Counted from the first letter of the stretch, positions 9,134 to 18,010 are shown. The stretch: DNA of 64,000 nucleotides from Pedobacter sp. Bi126 (GCF_918698245.1 NZ_CAKKMS010000006.1:248001-312000); one strand, 5' to 3'. The notes: generated by a model not told the origin, from the sequence alone. A program made the numbers and translations.

Positions 9134-9141
9134 AACGGTAA

Positions 9142-10122
9142 TTATTTTACTTTTTGGGCTTTTACACCTTCATTTGTAATTTTTACTGGAAGGATATTAC
9201 CATCTGCATCAAACTTCATTTCGTCAATACAGGTAACTCGATGATTGCCATCAGTTTCGGTTAAGGGGCGACGGTGGTAAACAATATAATATTGTCCTTT
9301 TTTCTCATTAATAATTACAGAATGATGGCCTGCACCGGTAGCAATAGCAGCATCTTGCTTTAATATTTTGCCAATCCGCTTAAACGGACCGAATGGAGAA
9401 TCGCCAACGGCATAAGCTACTGAGTAATCGGGACCAGTCCAGCCGCCTTCGCTCCACATGAAATAATATTTACCATTTCTGATGAACATATATGGCCCTT
9501 CTACATAATTATCAGGCGTAATTTCTTTAAAAGTTGTACCATCTTCAAATGGCAAAAAGCCGGTAAAATCTTTATTCAACTTTGCAATATTGCAGTGTTT
9601 CCAGCCACCATAAATTAAATAATACTGGCCGTCTTTATCTTTAAACACAAACTGATCAATAGGTTGCGCTCCATTATGGAATTTATCCACCAAAGGTTTC
9701 CCTAAATGGTCTTTATATGGTCCTTCAGGTTTATCGGCAACGGCTACGCCAATTCCACCCATTTCTTTATCGCTTTGAATATCGTTGGCACCAAAAAACA
9801 GGTAATACTTTTTGTCTTTTTGAACAATTGCTGGGGCCCACATGGCTTTATTGGCCCATTTTACAGCGGCAGTGTCCAGAATGTGCGGATGTTTTTTCCA
9901 TTTCACCAAATCATCTGATGAAAAGGCATCTAAAAAAACCTGTTCTTTATACCTGGCCGAGTAAGTGGGATAAACCCAATACTTATTGTTAAAAATAGCA
10001 GCATCAGGGTCTGCATACCAACCTTGAAATATTGGATTTCCAGACTGGTTAATCGTTTTAGTATCTTGAGCTAAAGAAGTAAGTCCAGATAAAAGTAAAA
10101 GAGATGAGAATAGATATTTCAT
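9142..10122 (-). CDS. exported glycoside hydrolase family 43 protein
   Basis: The 326-residue protein starts with a signal peptide (MKYLFSSLLLLSGLTSLAQ, cut near residue 19). It then shows five-bladed propeller GH43 motifs: GWYADPDAAIF (Asp38 as probable catalytic base), MWAPAIVQKDKKYYLFF, Asp156 in PIDQFVFKDKDGQYYLIY, and Glu208 in YVEGPYMFIRNGKYYFMWS as probable general acid. GH43 enzymes include arabinofuranosidases, xylosidases and galactan hydrolases; the specificity here is open. It stands alone, not in a SusCD locus, and is convergent with the MFS gene. Confidence 0.87.
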   Translation of the reverse strand: MKYLFSSLLLLSGLTSLAQDTKTINQSGNPIFQGWYADPDAAIFNNKYWVYPTYSARYKEQVFLDAFSSDDLVKWKKHPHILDTAAVKWANKAMWAPAIVQKDKKYYLFFGANDIQSDKEMGGIGVAVADKPEGPYKDHLGKPLVDKFHNGAQPIDQFVFKDKDGQYYLIYGGWKHCNIAKLNKDFTGFLPFEDGTTFKEITPDNYVEGPYMFIRNGKYYFMWSEGGWTGPDYSVAYAVGDSPFGPFKRIGKILKQDAAIATGAGHHSVIINEKKGQYYIVYHRRPLTETDGNHRVTCIDEMKFDADGNILPVKITNEGVKAQKVK

Positions 10123-10220
10123 GGCAGCAATTTAGAAAAAAATAGCTATTAAAAAAATTTAGGTTATTCTATTGTCTTCGACTCCGCTCAGACTGACAAT
10201 AGAAGTTAAATTCACTTAGT

Positions 10221-10330
10221 TGTTTTGGAAAGCAAAATCCCAAGCTAGTTGGTTAAACCTGCCCTGCCCTCCGTTTCAAATCCTCGGCCTCATGCTTTGG
10301 CCTGTGGGTTTTACACTACGGTCAGGTTTA
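10221..10330 (+). repeat. R1 dispersed element, diverged copy
   Basis: It begins with the R1 lead block TTTTGGAAAGCA. It has a modified CCTGCCCTGCC in place of AGTCCTGC, shares the middle word CCTCATGCTTTGG with the copy at 17327, and ends in GGTCAGGTTTA. Confidence 0.6.
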
Positions 10331-10423
10331 GCTTGCAGGGCTACCATTACTATTCAGGGCTGCAGGACGCATAATAGCACATTGCATGAACAGGTTTGCT
10401 TCGAAGAACCGACAGCTGTTAAA

Positions 10424-10485
10424 TAAACCCGACAGTAGCGGGCATCCCGATTTTTTCATCGGGATAAAGCGAATGGCGGGACTAC
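10424..10485 (-). repeat. R1-related element with CCCGAT hairpin
   Basis: It opens with TAAACCCGACAG and contains the hairpin ATCCCGATTTTTTCATCGGGAT. It closes with GCGGGACTACAG, the minus-strand form of the R1 ends. It closely resembles the copy at 45918. Confidence 0.6.
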
Positions 10486-10537
10486 AGCACCTATGAAAAA
10501 CCAACCGTTCATTTACAAAGAATCAATATTCGCTCTC

Positions 10538-10573
10538 AAAAAAAATCCCTGCTTATATTAAATAGGCAGGGAT
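10538..10573 (-). terminator. Rho-independent terminator of the M20 dipeptidase
   Basis: On the minus strand an 8-bp stem (GCAGGGAT at 10566-10573 in plus coordinates, pairing with ATCCCTGC at 10545-10552) is followed by eight T residues. It lies about 60 bases after the dipeptidase stop codon. Confidence 0.8.
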
Positions 10574-10635
10574 GGTCTTCGACTCCGCTCAGACTGACAA
10601 ATATAATATTGTTCAGCCTGAATGCGCGGTTAAGC

Positions 10636-12006
10636 TTATTTGCTCAGCTCTGCGAAATATTTATGGAATAACGGCAAAGTTTCTATTCCTTTATAATAAT
10701 TGTAGATATCATATTTCTCATTTGGCGAGTGTAAAGCATCACTATCTAAACCGAAGCCAAAAAGCACCGATTTAATACCCAATGCATCTTCAAACAAGGC
10801 CACAATAGGGATACTGCCTCCGCCGCGTGTTGGAATAGCTTTTTTACCAAAACTATCTTCAATTGCTTTTTCGGCTGCCTGGTAAGCAATACTATCAGTT
10901 GGGGTTACTACTGGTTCGCCGCCATGATGAGGCGTAACTTTTACCTTTACATTTTTAGGCGCAATGCTTTCAAAGTGTTTGGTAAAAATCTCTGCAATTT
11001 CTTCTGAGCTCTGGTGTGGAACCAAACGCATAGAAATTTTCGCATTGGCTTTACTCGGCAATACCGTTTTTGCTCCCTCACCAATGTAACCGCTCCAAAT
11101 TCCGTTCACTTCTAAAGTTGGGCGGGTACCCGTACGTTCAAGGGTTGTATAACCTTTCTCACCCCAAACTTCTTCGATATCTAAGTCCTTTTTGTATTCG
11201 GCTTCGTCATAAGGTGCAGAATTTAATGCTTTTTTCTCCTCATCTGTTAACTCAAGCACTTTATCATAAAAGGCAGGGATAGTGATGTGGTTATTTTCAT
11301 CGTGTAATGAAGCGATCATTTTACAAAGGATAGTTGCAGGATTGGCTACTGCCCCACCGTAAACTCCAGAGTGTAAATCGCGGTTCGGACCAACTACTTC
11401 AACTTCCATGTAAGCTAAACCACGCAAACCCGTTTCGATTGATGGATGTTCCATGCTGATCATCGAAGTATCAGAAATTAAGACTACATCGGCTTTTAAA
11501 CGCTCGGCATTCGCGTTTACAAAAATGCCCAGATTTGCAGAACCCACCTCCTCTTCACCTTCGATCATAAATTTAACATTGCAGGCCAAAGTATTGGTTT
11601 GCATCATCAGTTCGAATGCTTTTACGTGCATGTAAAACTGTCCTTTATCATCGCAAGCGCCGCGGGCATAAATTTTACCATCGCGTATTGTAGGCTCAAA
11701 AGGTGGTGTATGCCAAAGTTCCAATGGATCGGCCGGTTGAACATCGTAATGACCATATATTAAAACAGTGGGTAAAGAAGCATCTATAATTTTTTCGCCA
11801 TAAACAATAGGATATCCTGCGGTTGGGCAAATTTCTACCTGATCTGCACCTGCATCTTTTAATTTCTGCGCAACATAATCAGCTGTTTTTAAAACATCGC
11901 CTTTGTATTTCGGATCAGCACTTACCGATGGAAAACGCAATAACTCAAACAACTCATCTAAAAAACGTTGTTTGTGCGTTTCTACATAATTTTTAATCTC
12001 TTGCAT
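10636..12006 (-). CDS. M20 family dipeptidase
   Basis: Started at 12006 the protein has 456 residues; a longer frame to 12042 adds 12 residues with no family match, so MQEIKNYVETHKQRF is preferred. M20 metallopeptidase motifs are VLIYGHYDVQPAD (first zinc His and bridging Asp region), YARGACDDKGQF (bridging Asp) and MIEGEEEVGSANL (catalytic Glu and zinc Glu). The lid/dimerisation domain follows, and HSPNEKYDIYNYYKGIE near the end supplies the last zinc His. It lacks a signal peptide and should hydrolyse dipeptides in the cytosol. A Rho-independent terminator follows. Confidence 0.9.
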   Translation of the reverse strand: MQEIKNYVETHKQRFLDELFELLRFPSVSADPKYKGDVLKTADYVAQKLKDAGADQVEICPTAGYPIVYGEKIIDASLPTVLIYGHYDVQPADPLELWHTPPFEPTIRDGKIYARGACDDKGQFYMHVKAFELMMQTNTLACNVKFMIEGEEEVGSANLGIFVNANAERLKADVVLISDTSMISMEHPSIETGLRGLAYMEVEVVGPNRDLHSGVYGGAVANPATILCKMIASLHDENNHITIPAFYDKVLELTDEEKKALNSAPYDEAEYKKDLDIEEVWGEKGYTTLERTGTRPTLEVNGIWSGYIGEGAKTVLPSKANAKISMRLVPHQSSEEIAEIFTKHFESIAPKNVKVKVTPHHGGEPVVTPTDSIAYQAAEKAIEDSFGKKAIPTRGGGSIPIVALFEDALGIKSVLFGFGLDSDALHSPNEKYDIYNYYKGIETLPLFHKYFAELSK

Positions 12007-12307
12007 AACAAAATGAATTTGGACAAATATAGGCTTTACCAAATAAAAGGTACTTAAGCGGTTAATAAATTATCCCCATATCAGGGTAAAATTTTGCTTA
12101 TAGCCAGAAGGTTAATGGGTTTAATTATTTTTTTTAAGATCCAAAATCACGTCTTTATTTTTTAAACTTAAAACGCGTCTTTTAACAAATACAAAAAAAT
12201 GATTTAATGTTTGTAAAAAAATATAGCACAGCATTAATTATATTTACTTTTTTGTAAATTGCGCCAATAACAGATATCCTTAAATCCTGTACGAAAGAAT
12301 TTTAACA
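12007..12307. other. AT-rich divergent intergenic region
   Basis: This 301-base region separates the divergent dipeptidase and SGNH genes. It is AT-rich, with T and A runs near 12125-12260, and should hold both promoters. TTTG at 12210-12213 and a TATATTTA-like box at 12239-12246 are suggestive, but their spacing of about 25 bases does not fit the Bacteroidota consensus, so no promoter is called. Confidence 0.5.
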
Positions 12308-13282
12308 ATGAAGTTTAGCGCAAAAGTATTTCTATCTCTGCTGCTGCTTCTTGTTGTCCGCATTTCTTCCTTAGCTCAGGGGCCGCCCCCTACTAGAGTA
12401 AGTTGCCCGGAAGCAGCCCAATATTATTCGAAAGACAGTATAAATATTGTAACCTTTGGAGCCAGTACCGTAGAAGGTGTTAACGGTGTTGGTTTTCAAA
12501 CCATGCTTCAGAATAATTTTATAAATTGTTATACGAATAAAATCGTGGATATTACCAATCATGGTATTGGTGGTCAGACTACCTTTCAGGGATTACTCAG
12601 AATTGATAATGCAATTGCCGATAGAACCGGCTTTATTGTAATTGATATGGGCATTAATGATGCTGTTGCAATGACTACTGGTAAAGGAAGTATAGCAGAA
12701 ACCGTTGCTAATATGCGGGTATTGATTACGGCAAGCCTTAAACAGAAATTAGTTCCAATTTTGTGTACACTCCAGTTTGTTGATGATAGAACCATTAAAA
12801 GTTATGTGGCGGTAAATACCAACATCAGAAACCTTAATACAGCCTACAGAAAATTAGCTGCAGAATATAAAATATATTTAGCCGATATAAACGCGGCCAT
12901 GAGGCGTGATTTTTCGCTTTATCAGGATCCCTTTCATCCAAATGCACGCGGCTACAGATTGGTAAGTTATGTAATTTTCGACGCCATCAATAAGGCAATT
13001 TTTGATAAATTCTTAAAATTTACTGTTTCTCAGAATTACCCTAATCCTGCAGCCATGCAAACCTTTATCGATGTGGTTTTACCCGAATCGGATAAACTTA
13101 ACATTCAGATTTTTGATTTAATGGGCCGCTTGGTTAAAACAGTCGTAAATGAATACCTCAATACTGGAAAACACACCTTAGAAATCAACACCTCTACCTT
13201 TGTTCCCGGCATTTATTTCTTTAAAATCTCTTCCGATTCAGGTCAATATAATTCTGCAAAAAAGTTTATTGTAGCGAGGTAA
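12308..13282 (+). CDS. exported SGNH/GDSL hydrolase with type IX secretion sorting domain
   Basis: The 324-residue protein starts with a signal peptide (to about residue 24, SSLAQG). The SGNH blocks are all present: block I FGASTVEG (Ser53), block II GIGGQTT (Gly88 region), block III MGIND (Asn118), and block V DPFHPNARGY (Asp207, His210). Residues from about 241 form a C-terminal sorting domain: NYPNPA, IQIFDLMGRLVKT, GKHTLEINTSTFVPGIYFFKI. This domain sends proteins through the Bacteroidota type IX system to the cell surface. The family cleaves esters or acyl groups, often from polysaccharides; the substrate is unknown. Confidence 0.88.
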   Translation: MKFSAKVFLSLLLLLVVRISSLAQGPPPTRVSCPEAAQYYSKDSINIVTFGASTVEGVNGVGFQTMLQNNFINCYTNKIVDITNHGIGGQTTFQGLLRIDNAIADRTGFIVIDMGINDAVAMTTGKGSIAETVANMRVLITASLKQKLVPILCTLQFVDDRTIKSYVAVNTNIRNLNTAYRKLAAEYKIYLADINAAMRRDFSLYQDPFHPNARGYRLVSYVIFDAINKAIFDKFLKFTVSQNYPNPAAMQTFIDVVLPESDKLNIQIFDLMGRLVKTVVNEYLNTGKHTLEINTSTFVPGIYFFKISSDSGQYNSAKKFIVAR

Positions 13283-13338
13283 CAAAAGATTTAAATATTA
13301 GTCTATTTATAGATTAATAATGTTTTATACCTTTAACC

Positions 13339-13893
13339 ATGACTACTGAGACATTTTTCACCAATGAAGTTATTGATCTCGATCTTCTTCCAAAATACGA
13401 AGAAATTCAGTTAAGCCGGCCACACCCCGATTATTGGAAAATCATCTGTATTAATCTACTGATCTTTTTTGGCTTGCTGGGAATAGCTATTGGTATACTC
13501 CTATTCTTTGTTGATGAAGTAAAATCAAATGCCAAATGGATTATCCCCCTTTATTTAGCTTTATTTACTATCTTTTTGCTACTCTTTCGCGCCAGTTTTA
13601 AAAAACGGGGGTATGCCATCCGCACACATGATGTAATATACAAAAGTGGCATTATTGCCGAATCGACAACAATTGTTCCTTTAAACAGGATTCAGCATAT
13701 CGAATTAAATGAAGGGATTTTTTCCAGAATATATAAACTGGGATCCTTACAGCTTTTTACTGCAGGTGGCCAAACAGGGCATATCCATATTTCAGGGATT
13801 GCAATTAATGATGCCATGCGTATCAGGGACCTGCTTTTGAAAAAACTAGACCTGCTTGAAAATCCAACAACAGAATTGAATGCCAATGCATAA
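13339..13893 (+). CDS. bPH2 domain membrane protein, YdbS-like
   Basis: The 184-residue protein has two adjacent membrane helices (about residues 38-57 and 68-85) followed by a bacterial pleckstrin-homology domain (bPH2): RGYAIRTHDVIYKSGIIAESTTIVPLNRIQHIELNEG and SLQLFTAGGQTGHIHISGI. It overlaps the next gene by 14 bases, and the pair matches the YdbS-YdbT gene order of Firmicutes. YdbST in Bacillus is linked to protection against some antimicrobial peptides; here the function is unknown. The N-terminus is cytosolic by charge. Confidence 0.85.
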   Translation: MTTETFFTNEVIDLDLLPKYEEIQLSRPHPDYWKIICINLLIFFGLLGIAIGILLFFVDEVKSNAKWIIPLYLALFTIFLLLFRASFKKRGYAIRTHDVIYKSGIIAESTTIVPLNRIQHIELNEGIFSRIYKLGSLQLFTAGGQTGHIHISGIAINDAMRIRDLLLKKLDLLENPTTELNANA

Positions 13894-15391
13894 CGATTTT
13901 AGTAAACCGCAGCGGGAATCGGCCTTTGGTATCATTATAATGGGTGCTCATACCATGCTAAAAATTGGTAAGGCGAGTTTTTTCTTATTCATTATTGCCT
14001 TTGTAAAGATGCCGAGCACTTCTTTCACCTACCTGATATTGGGCATTTCTGCGATAATTGTATTCAGTTTTATATTTGCTTATTTATGGTATTTGAAATT
14101 TACGTTCTTTTTAGATAAAGAAAAGCAGGAATTTGTGGTAAATAAGGGCATATTCAACCGCGATCAGGTAATTATTCAGCTCGATAAAATACAGCAGGTT
14201 AACATTAACCAAAATATTCTGCAGAAAATTATCGGCGTTTATGGGCTAAAAATCGATACAGCCGGTGCTCATGGAGAAGAAGTAAGCATAAAAGCAATTG
14301 ACGAAACTTCTGCCTATAACCTTAAAGAACATTTATTAAATACAAGAACCGTAACTGAAACACAATCGGAAATTGAACATGAAAACCACAAGACAGCAGA
14401 AACACCATTTTTAAGAATAAGTGCCTGGACTTTGTTTAAAGTAGGACTAACCTCTAACTATGGGCAAAGTTTGGCCTTACTTGCTGCTTTTTTTTATACC
14501 GTTATTTACGAGGGCAGGCAACTGCTTGATGCTTTTAAAATTAATAAAGATGAAATTCAGAGCGCAGTAACGGGTATGCTGACTATAGTTACAATTTTTA
14601 TCTTAATTGCCTGCCTTTTAATTGTACTGTTAATTATTAACCTGGTTAGAACCTTTTATAAGTATTTTGAGCTGGAAATTAGCGAACATAAAAACACACT
14701 CTTACTCTCTTCAGGGCTGATTGCCAAGAAAAACACCTTGATTAGTCCGAATAAAGTCCAGATTACCAAATACAGCCAGAATTACTTTCAGAAAAAGATG
14801 AATATGCTCAATATGAGCTTAAAGCAGGCTCATTTTGGTCAAAGTAAAAAAGGGCATGAAATGCAGGGGAACACTTTGGAAATTCCGGGATGTAACCCTG
14901 GCGAAAGGGACGAATTGCTAAAAATGATATTGGGCCAAACACCTTTAAGGTCGAAAATATTTATCCCCGACTGGCGTTTTTTGAATTTACCTATTTTCTT
15001 TAAACTGATTTTGCCTGTGGTGGCATTTTTAATTATTGCGTTTAACGTTCCTGAGGTTAAGCCGTATATCGGCGTATCAATTGCTTACTTAATCATCGGT
15101 ATTTTGATGATTTATATCAGTTATCGCCGACATCAGATTTCAGTAAGTCAAGATTTCATCATCAAAACCAGCGGGATTTGGGATATTTCAAATGAAATTG
15201 TAGTGCCAAATAAAATTCAGGCCATTACCACTTTTCAATATCCATGGCATAAAGGGGTTGATGTTGGTCACCTCACTTTACACACGGCTGCTGGTCAGAT
15301 TCATTTTAAATATGGCAATTATACCGAAATTAAACAGCTGGTAAATTACTGGCTGTATCAGGTAGAGCGTAAAAACGAGAATTGGATGTAA
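13880..15391 (+). CDS. triple bPH2 domain membrane protein, YdbT-like
   Basis: The 503-residue protein overlaps the YdbS-like gene. It repeats the pattern of membrane-helix pair plus bPH2 domain three times: helices near 27-75 with a domain about 78-155 (NKGIFNRDQVIIQLDKIQQVNI), helices near 195-265 with a domain about 270-355 (SSGLIAKKNTLISPNKVQITKY), and helices near 375-420 with a domain about 425-500 (TSGIWDISNEIVVPNKIQAITT). That is the YdbT layout. It probably forms a membrane complex with its partner. The start at 13880 could instead be the ATG at 13886. Confidence 0.87.
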   Translation: MPMHNDFSKPQRESAFGIIIMGAHTMLKIGKASFFLFIIAFVKMPSTSFTYLILGISAIIVFSFIFAYLWYLKFTFFLDKEKQEFVVNKGIFNRDQVIIQLDKIQQVNINQNILQKIIGVYGLKIDTAGAHGEEVSIKAIDETSAYNLKEHLLNTRTVTETQSEIEHENHKTAETPFLRISAWTLFKVGLTSNYGQSLALLAAFFYTVIYEGRQLLDAFKINKDEIQSAVTGMLTIVTIFILIACLLIVLLIINLVRTFYKYFELEISEHKNTLLLSSGLIAKKNTLISPNKVQITKYSQNYFQKKMNMLNMSLKQAHFGQSKKGHEMQGNTLEIPGCNPGERDELLKMILGQTPLRSKIFIPDWRFLNLPIFFKLILPVVAFLIIAFNVPEVKPYIGVSIAYLIIGILMIYISYRRHQISVSQDFIIKTSGIWDISNEIVVPNKIQAITTFQYPWHKGVDVGHLTLHTAAGQIHFKYGNYTEIKQLVNYWLYQVERKNENWM

Positions 15392-15415
15392 TTTAAAGAA
15401 CTAAAAACAAATAAT

Positions 15416-15781
15416 ATGAATACCAGGGAACAGATCATTTTAAATGAAGATAGATTATTAACAGCCATACAGCATGGTGATATTGAGGATCTGGATCTGC
15501 TTTTGCATGAAGATTTACTTTTTAACCTGCCCAACGGTGTAACCATAACAAAGGCGATGGATATGGAAACTTATACATCCGGAAATTTGGTTGTAAAATC
15601 TATTTTACCCTCCGAACAGCGAATTAATCTGATTAACGATATTGCGGTTGTTAGTGTGAAAATTGAGCTAAAGGCAATATATGCTTCACAATCCATCGAA
15701 GGTATTTTCAGATATTTAAGAGTATGGAAATTGTTTGATCAGGAATGGAAAGTAATTGCCGGAAGTTGTGTGGCCATATAA
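15416..15781 (+). CDS. NTF2-like (DUF4440-type) protein
   Basis: The 121-residue protein has the cone-shaped NTF2-like pattern: an N-terminal helix (LNEDRLLTAIQHGDIEDLDLLLHEDLLFNLPNG), then several beta strands ending in FRYLRVWKLFDQEWKVIAGSCVAI. Proteins of this type are small enzymes or ligand binders (SnoaL/ketosteroid-isomerase-like), and no active-site set is clear enough to name a reaction. It lies 24 bases after the YdbT-like gene, so it may share that transcript, and a hairpin follows it. Confidence 0.75.
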   Translation: MNTREQIILNEDRLLTAIQHGDIEDLDLLLHEDLLFNLPNGVTITKAMDMETYTSGNLVVKSILPSEQRINLINDIAVVSVKIELKAIYASQSIEGIFRYLRVWKLFDQEWKVIAGSCVAI

Positions 15782-15784
15782 AAA

Positions 15785-15821
15785 ATAACAGCTGCCAGGT
15801 TTAAATCCAGGCAGCTGTTAT
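15785..15821. terminator. bidirectional hairpin terminator
   Basis: A perfect 12-bp inverted repeat (ATAACAGCTGCC at 15785-15796, complement at 15810-15821) with a 13-nt loop lies between the convergent NTF2-like and NmrA genes. Confidence 0.75.
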
Positions 15822-15828
15822 AACGCAA

Positions 15829-16713
15829 TTAATTCTGGTATGTCGCAGCAAACTCAGTAGCAAAATCTTTAAGCTTAATGTTACCTAAAACAGGTCTGTT
15901 TTTATAATAATCTACAAAAAGTTTATTGCTTCTGATCGCATCGCCCATTTCAACATAGTTTTTAGCTATTTCTTCAGGTAAACCTGCTCCTACCATCCCA
16001 TTCAATGCATCTTCATCGCTAAATTCTATCCATGGCAATGCTGGTTTACCGACTGCAGTACCCAATGCTTTTGCAACATCAGCTGGGGTACTTTCATCAT
16101 TACTTGCTACATACTGTATGGTTTTGCCTGTAAAATTACTTTCCAATACTTCAGCAGCTACTTCAGCAATGTTACGGGGATGCACCAAAACAAGTTTTGA
16201 ACCGGCGCCAAAATTAGACCCTAATATGTTTGCATGTTTAACCATATCGATATTAGCTAAAAAATTAATGTAAAAATAACCAGCACGTAAATGTTTCACA
16301 TCTACCCCATTTAATTCGGCAAAAATATTTTCTACATCATGTAATCCCGCAATTGGGCCCGTCCCATCTGGCAGATCTGCACCTACGCTACTTAAATTCA
16401 CTACTTTTTTAACGCCCGACTCTTTTATGGCAGCCGCATAATTTTCGCCGATACCTTTAATATATGCCCTAAATTTTGGTGCTGCAAAATTTGGTGGCAC
16501 CATGGTGTAAATGGCATCAGCCCCGGTAAAAGCATCCTTTAAAAATCCGGTATCGCTCACACTACCAATCAAGGGCATTGCACCCAGCGATTTAATTTCT
16601 TCGGCCCTATCGGGGTTACTGCTAATAATTTTTACTTCATGGCCTTTGGCTACCAGTATTTCGGCAAGGGGTTTAGTAATATTACCTGTTGATCCTGTTA
16701 ATGTTATTTTCAT
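15829..16713 (-). CDS. NmrA-like NAD(P)-binding oxidoreductase
   Basis: The 294-residue protein opens with a Rossmann nucleotide-binding motif (LTGSTGNITKPLAEILVAKG, residues 4-23) and a following basic stretch (SSNPDRAEEI) that suggests NADP. Mid-sequence VVNLSSVGAD replaces the classical YxxxK active site, as in the atypical NmrA/HSCARG group. Such proteins act as quinone or NADPH-sensing reductases. It is divergent from an HxlR-family regulator with 81 bases between starts, a common arrangement in which the regulator responds to reactive electrophiles or quinones and controls the reductase. Confidence 0.83.
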   Translation of the reverse strand: MKITLTGSTGNITKPLAEILVAKGHEVKIISSNPDRAEEIKSLGAMPLIGSVSDTGFLKDAFTGADAIYTMVPPNFAAPKFRAYIKGIGENYAAAIKESGVKKVVNLSSVGADLPDGTGPIAGLHDVENIFAELNGVDVKHLRAGYFYINFLANIDMVKHANILGSNFGAGSKLVLVHPRNIAEVAAEVLESNFTGKTIQYVASNDESTPADVAKALGTAVGKPALPWIEFSDEDALNGMVGAGLPEEIAKNYVEMGDAIRSNKLFVDYYKNRPVLGNIKLKDFATEFAATYQN

Positions 16714-16752
16714 GATTTTTTGTTTTTAAATATTGAATACAAAGCTATATTT

Positions 16753-16778
16753 GTACTTACTTTTATACAAGTACTTAC
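16753..16778. promoter_or_regulatory. candidate HxlR operator
   Basis: The short divergent region contains GTACTT (16753-16758) and its reverse complement AAGTAC (16769-16774), 10 bases apart. The octamer GTACTTAC also occurs twice (16753 and 16771). The half-site TACTT is like those bound by HxlR/YodB-type regulators, and the site lies just upstream of both genes. Confidence 0.55.
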
Positions 16779-16794
16779 CCCAAAGTATGCAACC

Positions 16795-17148
16795 ATGACA
16801 GCTGTTAAAGAAAGTTCGACCCGTAATTTTAACAAAGGCGTAGCGCTAACCAGCTGCCCAGTTACTTTTGTAATGGAAAAAATTGGTGGTTATTGGAAGC
16901 CGATTATTATTTTTCATTTAATGAGTGGCCCAAAACGTTATAGTGAGTTAAAACGTGCGATACCACAGATAACTGAAAAAATGCTTATACAGCACTTAAA
17001 GCAAATGCAAAATGATGACCTCGTTCATCGGGATGCGCAAGCCGTTATTCCGCCAGTAGTCACGTACAGCCTCACCAAATCGGGGCAGGATCTTTTTCAG
17101 GTATTAGATTCGATGGTAGATTGGGCCGTTAAAAATGGCTCTGTTTAA
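16795..17148 (+). CDS. HxlR family transcriptional regulator
   Basis: Started at 16795 the protein has 117 residues, the usual HxlR length; a frame reaching back to 16720 would run through the operator and adds no homologous sequence. The winged helix is clear: CPVTFVMEKIGGYWKPIIIF, then GPKRYSELKRAIPQITEKMLIQHLKQM as the recognition helix, and a wing ending in TYSLTKSGQDLF. The single Cys near residue 17 (the SCPV motif) matches the redox-sensing Cys of YodB/HxlR proteins. It probably represses itself and the divergent NmrA-like gene. Confidence 0.87.
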   Translation: MTAVKESSTRNFNKGVALTSCPVTFVMEKIGGYWKPIIIFHLMSGPKRYSELKRAIPQITEKMLIQHLKQMQNDDLVHRDAQAVIPPVVTYSLTKSGQDLFQVLDSMVDWAVKNGSV

Positions 17149-17291
17149 CTATTACACTAAACATTCCCATGCAGTAAGGAAGCACGACGAATCAAATTGT
17201 AAAGCGAAACTGGAACCAACTTGATTACCTGCCCAGGCGTCGCGCTCCGAAAAGAAAATTAATCGATAAATAGGCAATATTTTTTTATTGA

Positions 17292-17417
17292 TTGGAAATG
17301 AAAGGATGGTTTTTCATCGGATATTGCAGTCCTGCTGTTCGCTATAGCCCTCATGCTTCGGGGCTGCCGCTGCCATCAGGTTTATGAACAGCGTAGGTGC
17401 ACAAGCAGTCTTAAAAA
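17292..17417 (+). repeat. R1 dispersed element
   Basis: The block order is TTGGAAATGAAAGG (17292), CAGTCCTGCTGTTCGC (17327), a variable hairpin middle with CCTCATGCTTCGGGG, CATCAGGTTTA (17374-17384), and GCAGTCTTAAAAA (17405-17417). Confidence 0.75.
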
Positions 17418-17482
17418 GAAATGTGAGGAATTTAAATGAGGCATGGCGCATAGCGCTAAAAGATTAAATCCCCTCAGATTAT

Positions 17483-17579
17483 CGTCATTGCGAGAAGGCT
17501 TTTTCAGCCGACGAAGCAATCTTTATGGCAAGGATCACTAGCGTGAAAGATTGCTTCGTCGTTCCTCCTCGCAATGACG
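17483..17579. repeat. R2 palindromic element, complete
   Basis: The left arm CGTCATTGCGAG and right arm CTCGCAATGACG face each other over 97 bases. Inner arms GACGAAGCAATCTTTAT and AAAGATTGCTTCGTC also pair. The left arm carries a small internal hairpin GGCTTTTTCAGCC that is shared with the copy at 61594. Confidence 0.8.
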
Positions 17580-17686
17580 ACCTTTCTTTTGAATCTGTTA
17601 TTGATAGCGTAGTCGAAGGGCTTTGGTTTGCGATTTATGAATCTCAAAAAATCTTCGATCGAATTATGTATTTGATATACAGAAGC

Positions 17687-18010
17687 CTATAAGGTCATAA
17701 TTCCTTTGATGTTTCCTGCTTGCTTATAAACAGCAATCACCTCATCCGCATTTTGCATCATCTTTTTTACGGTAATCGAAACATATTTCCCTGTTTTGGA
17801 AGCTTGCTCAATAAACTCATCATCAGGCAAAATGGCTCGTAAGTCTTGTATTTTATCTAGCCCGCCAGTGATAATAAATTTAAAATTATAAATACCCGGA
17901 AACTGCTCAACACTTTCTAGTTTCTCTTTTAAATTAGCGTAAACATCTCTATTAGCTCCATCGGGGATATCAGTGAACTCAATATCCTTATTATTTTTAT
18001 TCTCATCCAT
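17687..18010 (-). CDS. DUF493 family protein (YbeD-like)
   Basis: The 107-residue protein has the DUF493/YbeD ferredoxin-like pattern: YANLKEKLESVEQFPGIYNFKFI, then SKTGKYVSITVKKMMQNADEVIAVYKQAGNIKGI. In E. coli YbeD has an ACT-like fold with no settled function. The N-terminal 20 residues are acidic and Asn-rich and lie outside the domain. It stands alone between two long repeat-filled gaps. Confidence 0.85.
   Translation of the reverse strand: MDENKNNKDIEFTDIPDGANRDVYANLKEKLESVEQFPGIYNFKFIITGGLDKIQDLRAILPDDEFIEQASKTGKYVSITVKKMMQNADEVIAVYKQAGNIKGIMTL

Larger units (their letters stand above)
10123..10635. other. gene-free interval filled with dispersed repeats
   Basis: This 513-base gap holds no convincing gene. 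It contains two copies of an R5 word (TTCGACTCCGCTCAGACTGA, near 10176 and 10578), one diverged R1 copy (10221-10330), one related element (10424-10485), and the dipeptidase terminator. A 68-codon open frame at 10220-10426 lies wholly inside repeat sequence. Confidence 0.75.
17149..17686. other. gene-free interval with R1 and R2 repeats
   Basis: The 538-base gap between the HxlR and DUF493 genes holds an R1 element (17292-17417), a complete R2 palindrome (17483-17579) and an R5-like fragment near 17607. No gene is supported. Confidence 0.75.

Noticed and set aside
10221..10330. R1 elements as integron attC sites
   Set aside because: The ends lack the GTTRRRY core and no integrase or cassette pattern is present.
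10220..10426. 68-codon open frame
   Set aside because: It is wholly inside R1 repeat sequence; the Cys/Pro/Trp-rich translation reflects the repeat.
10173..10601. CRISPR array from the repeated R5 words
   Set aside because: There are only two copies about 400 bases apart, with no regular spacers and no cas genes.
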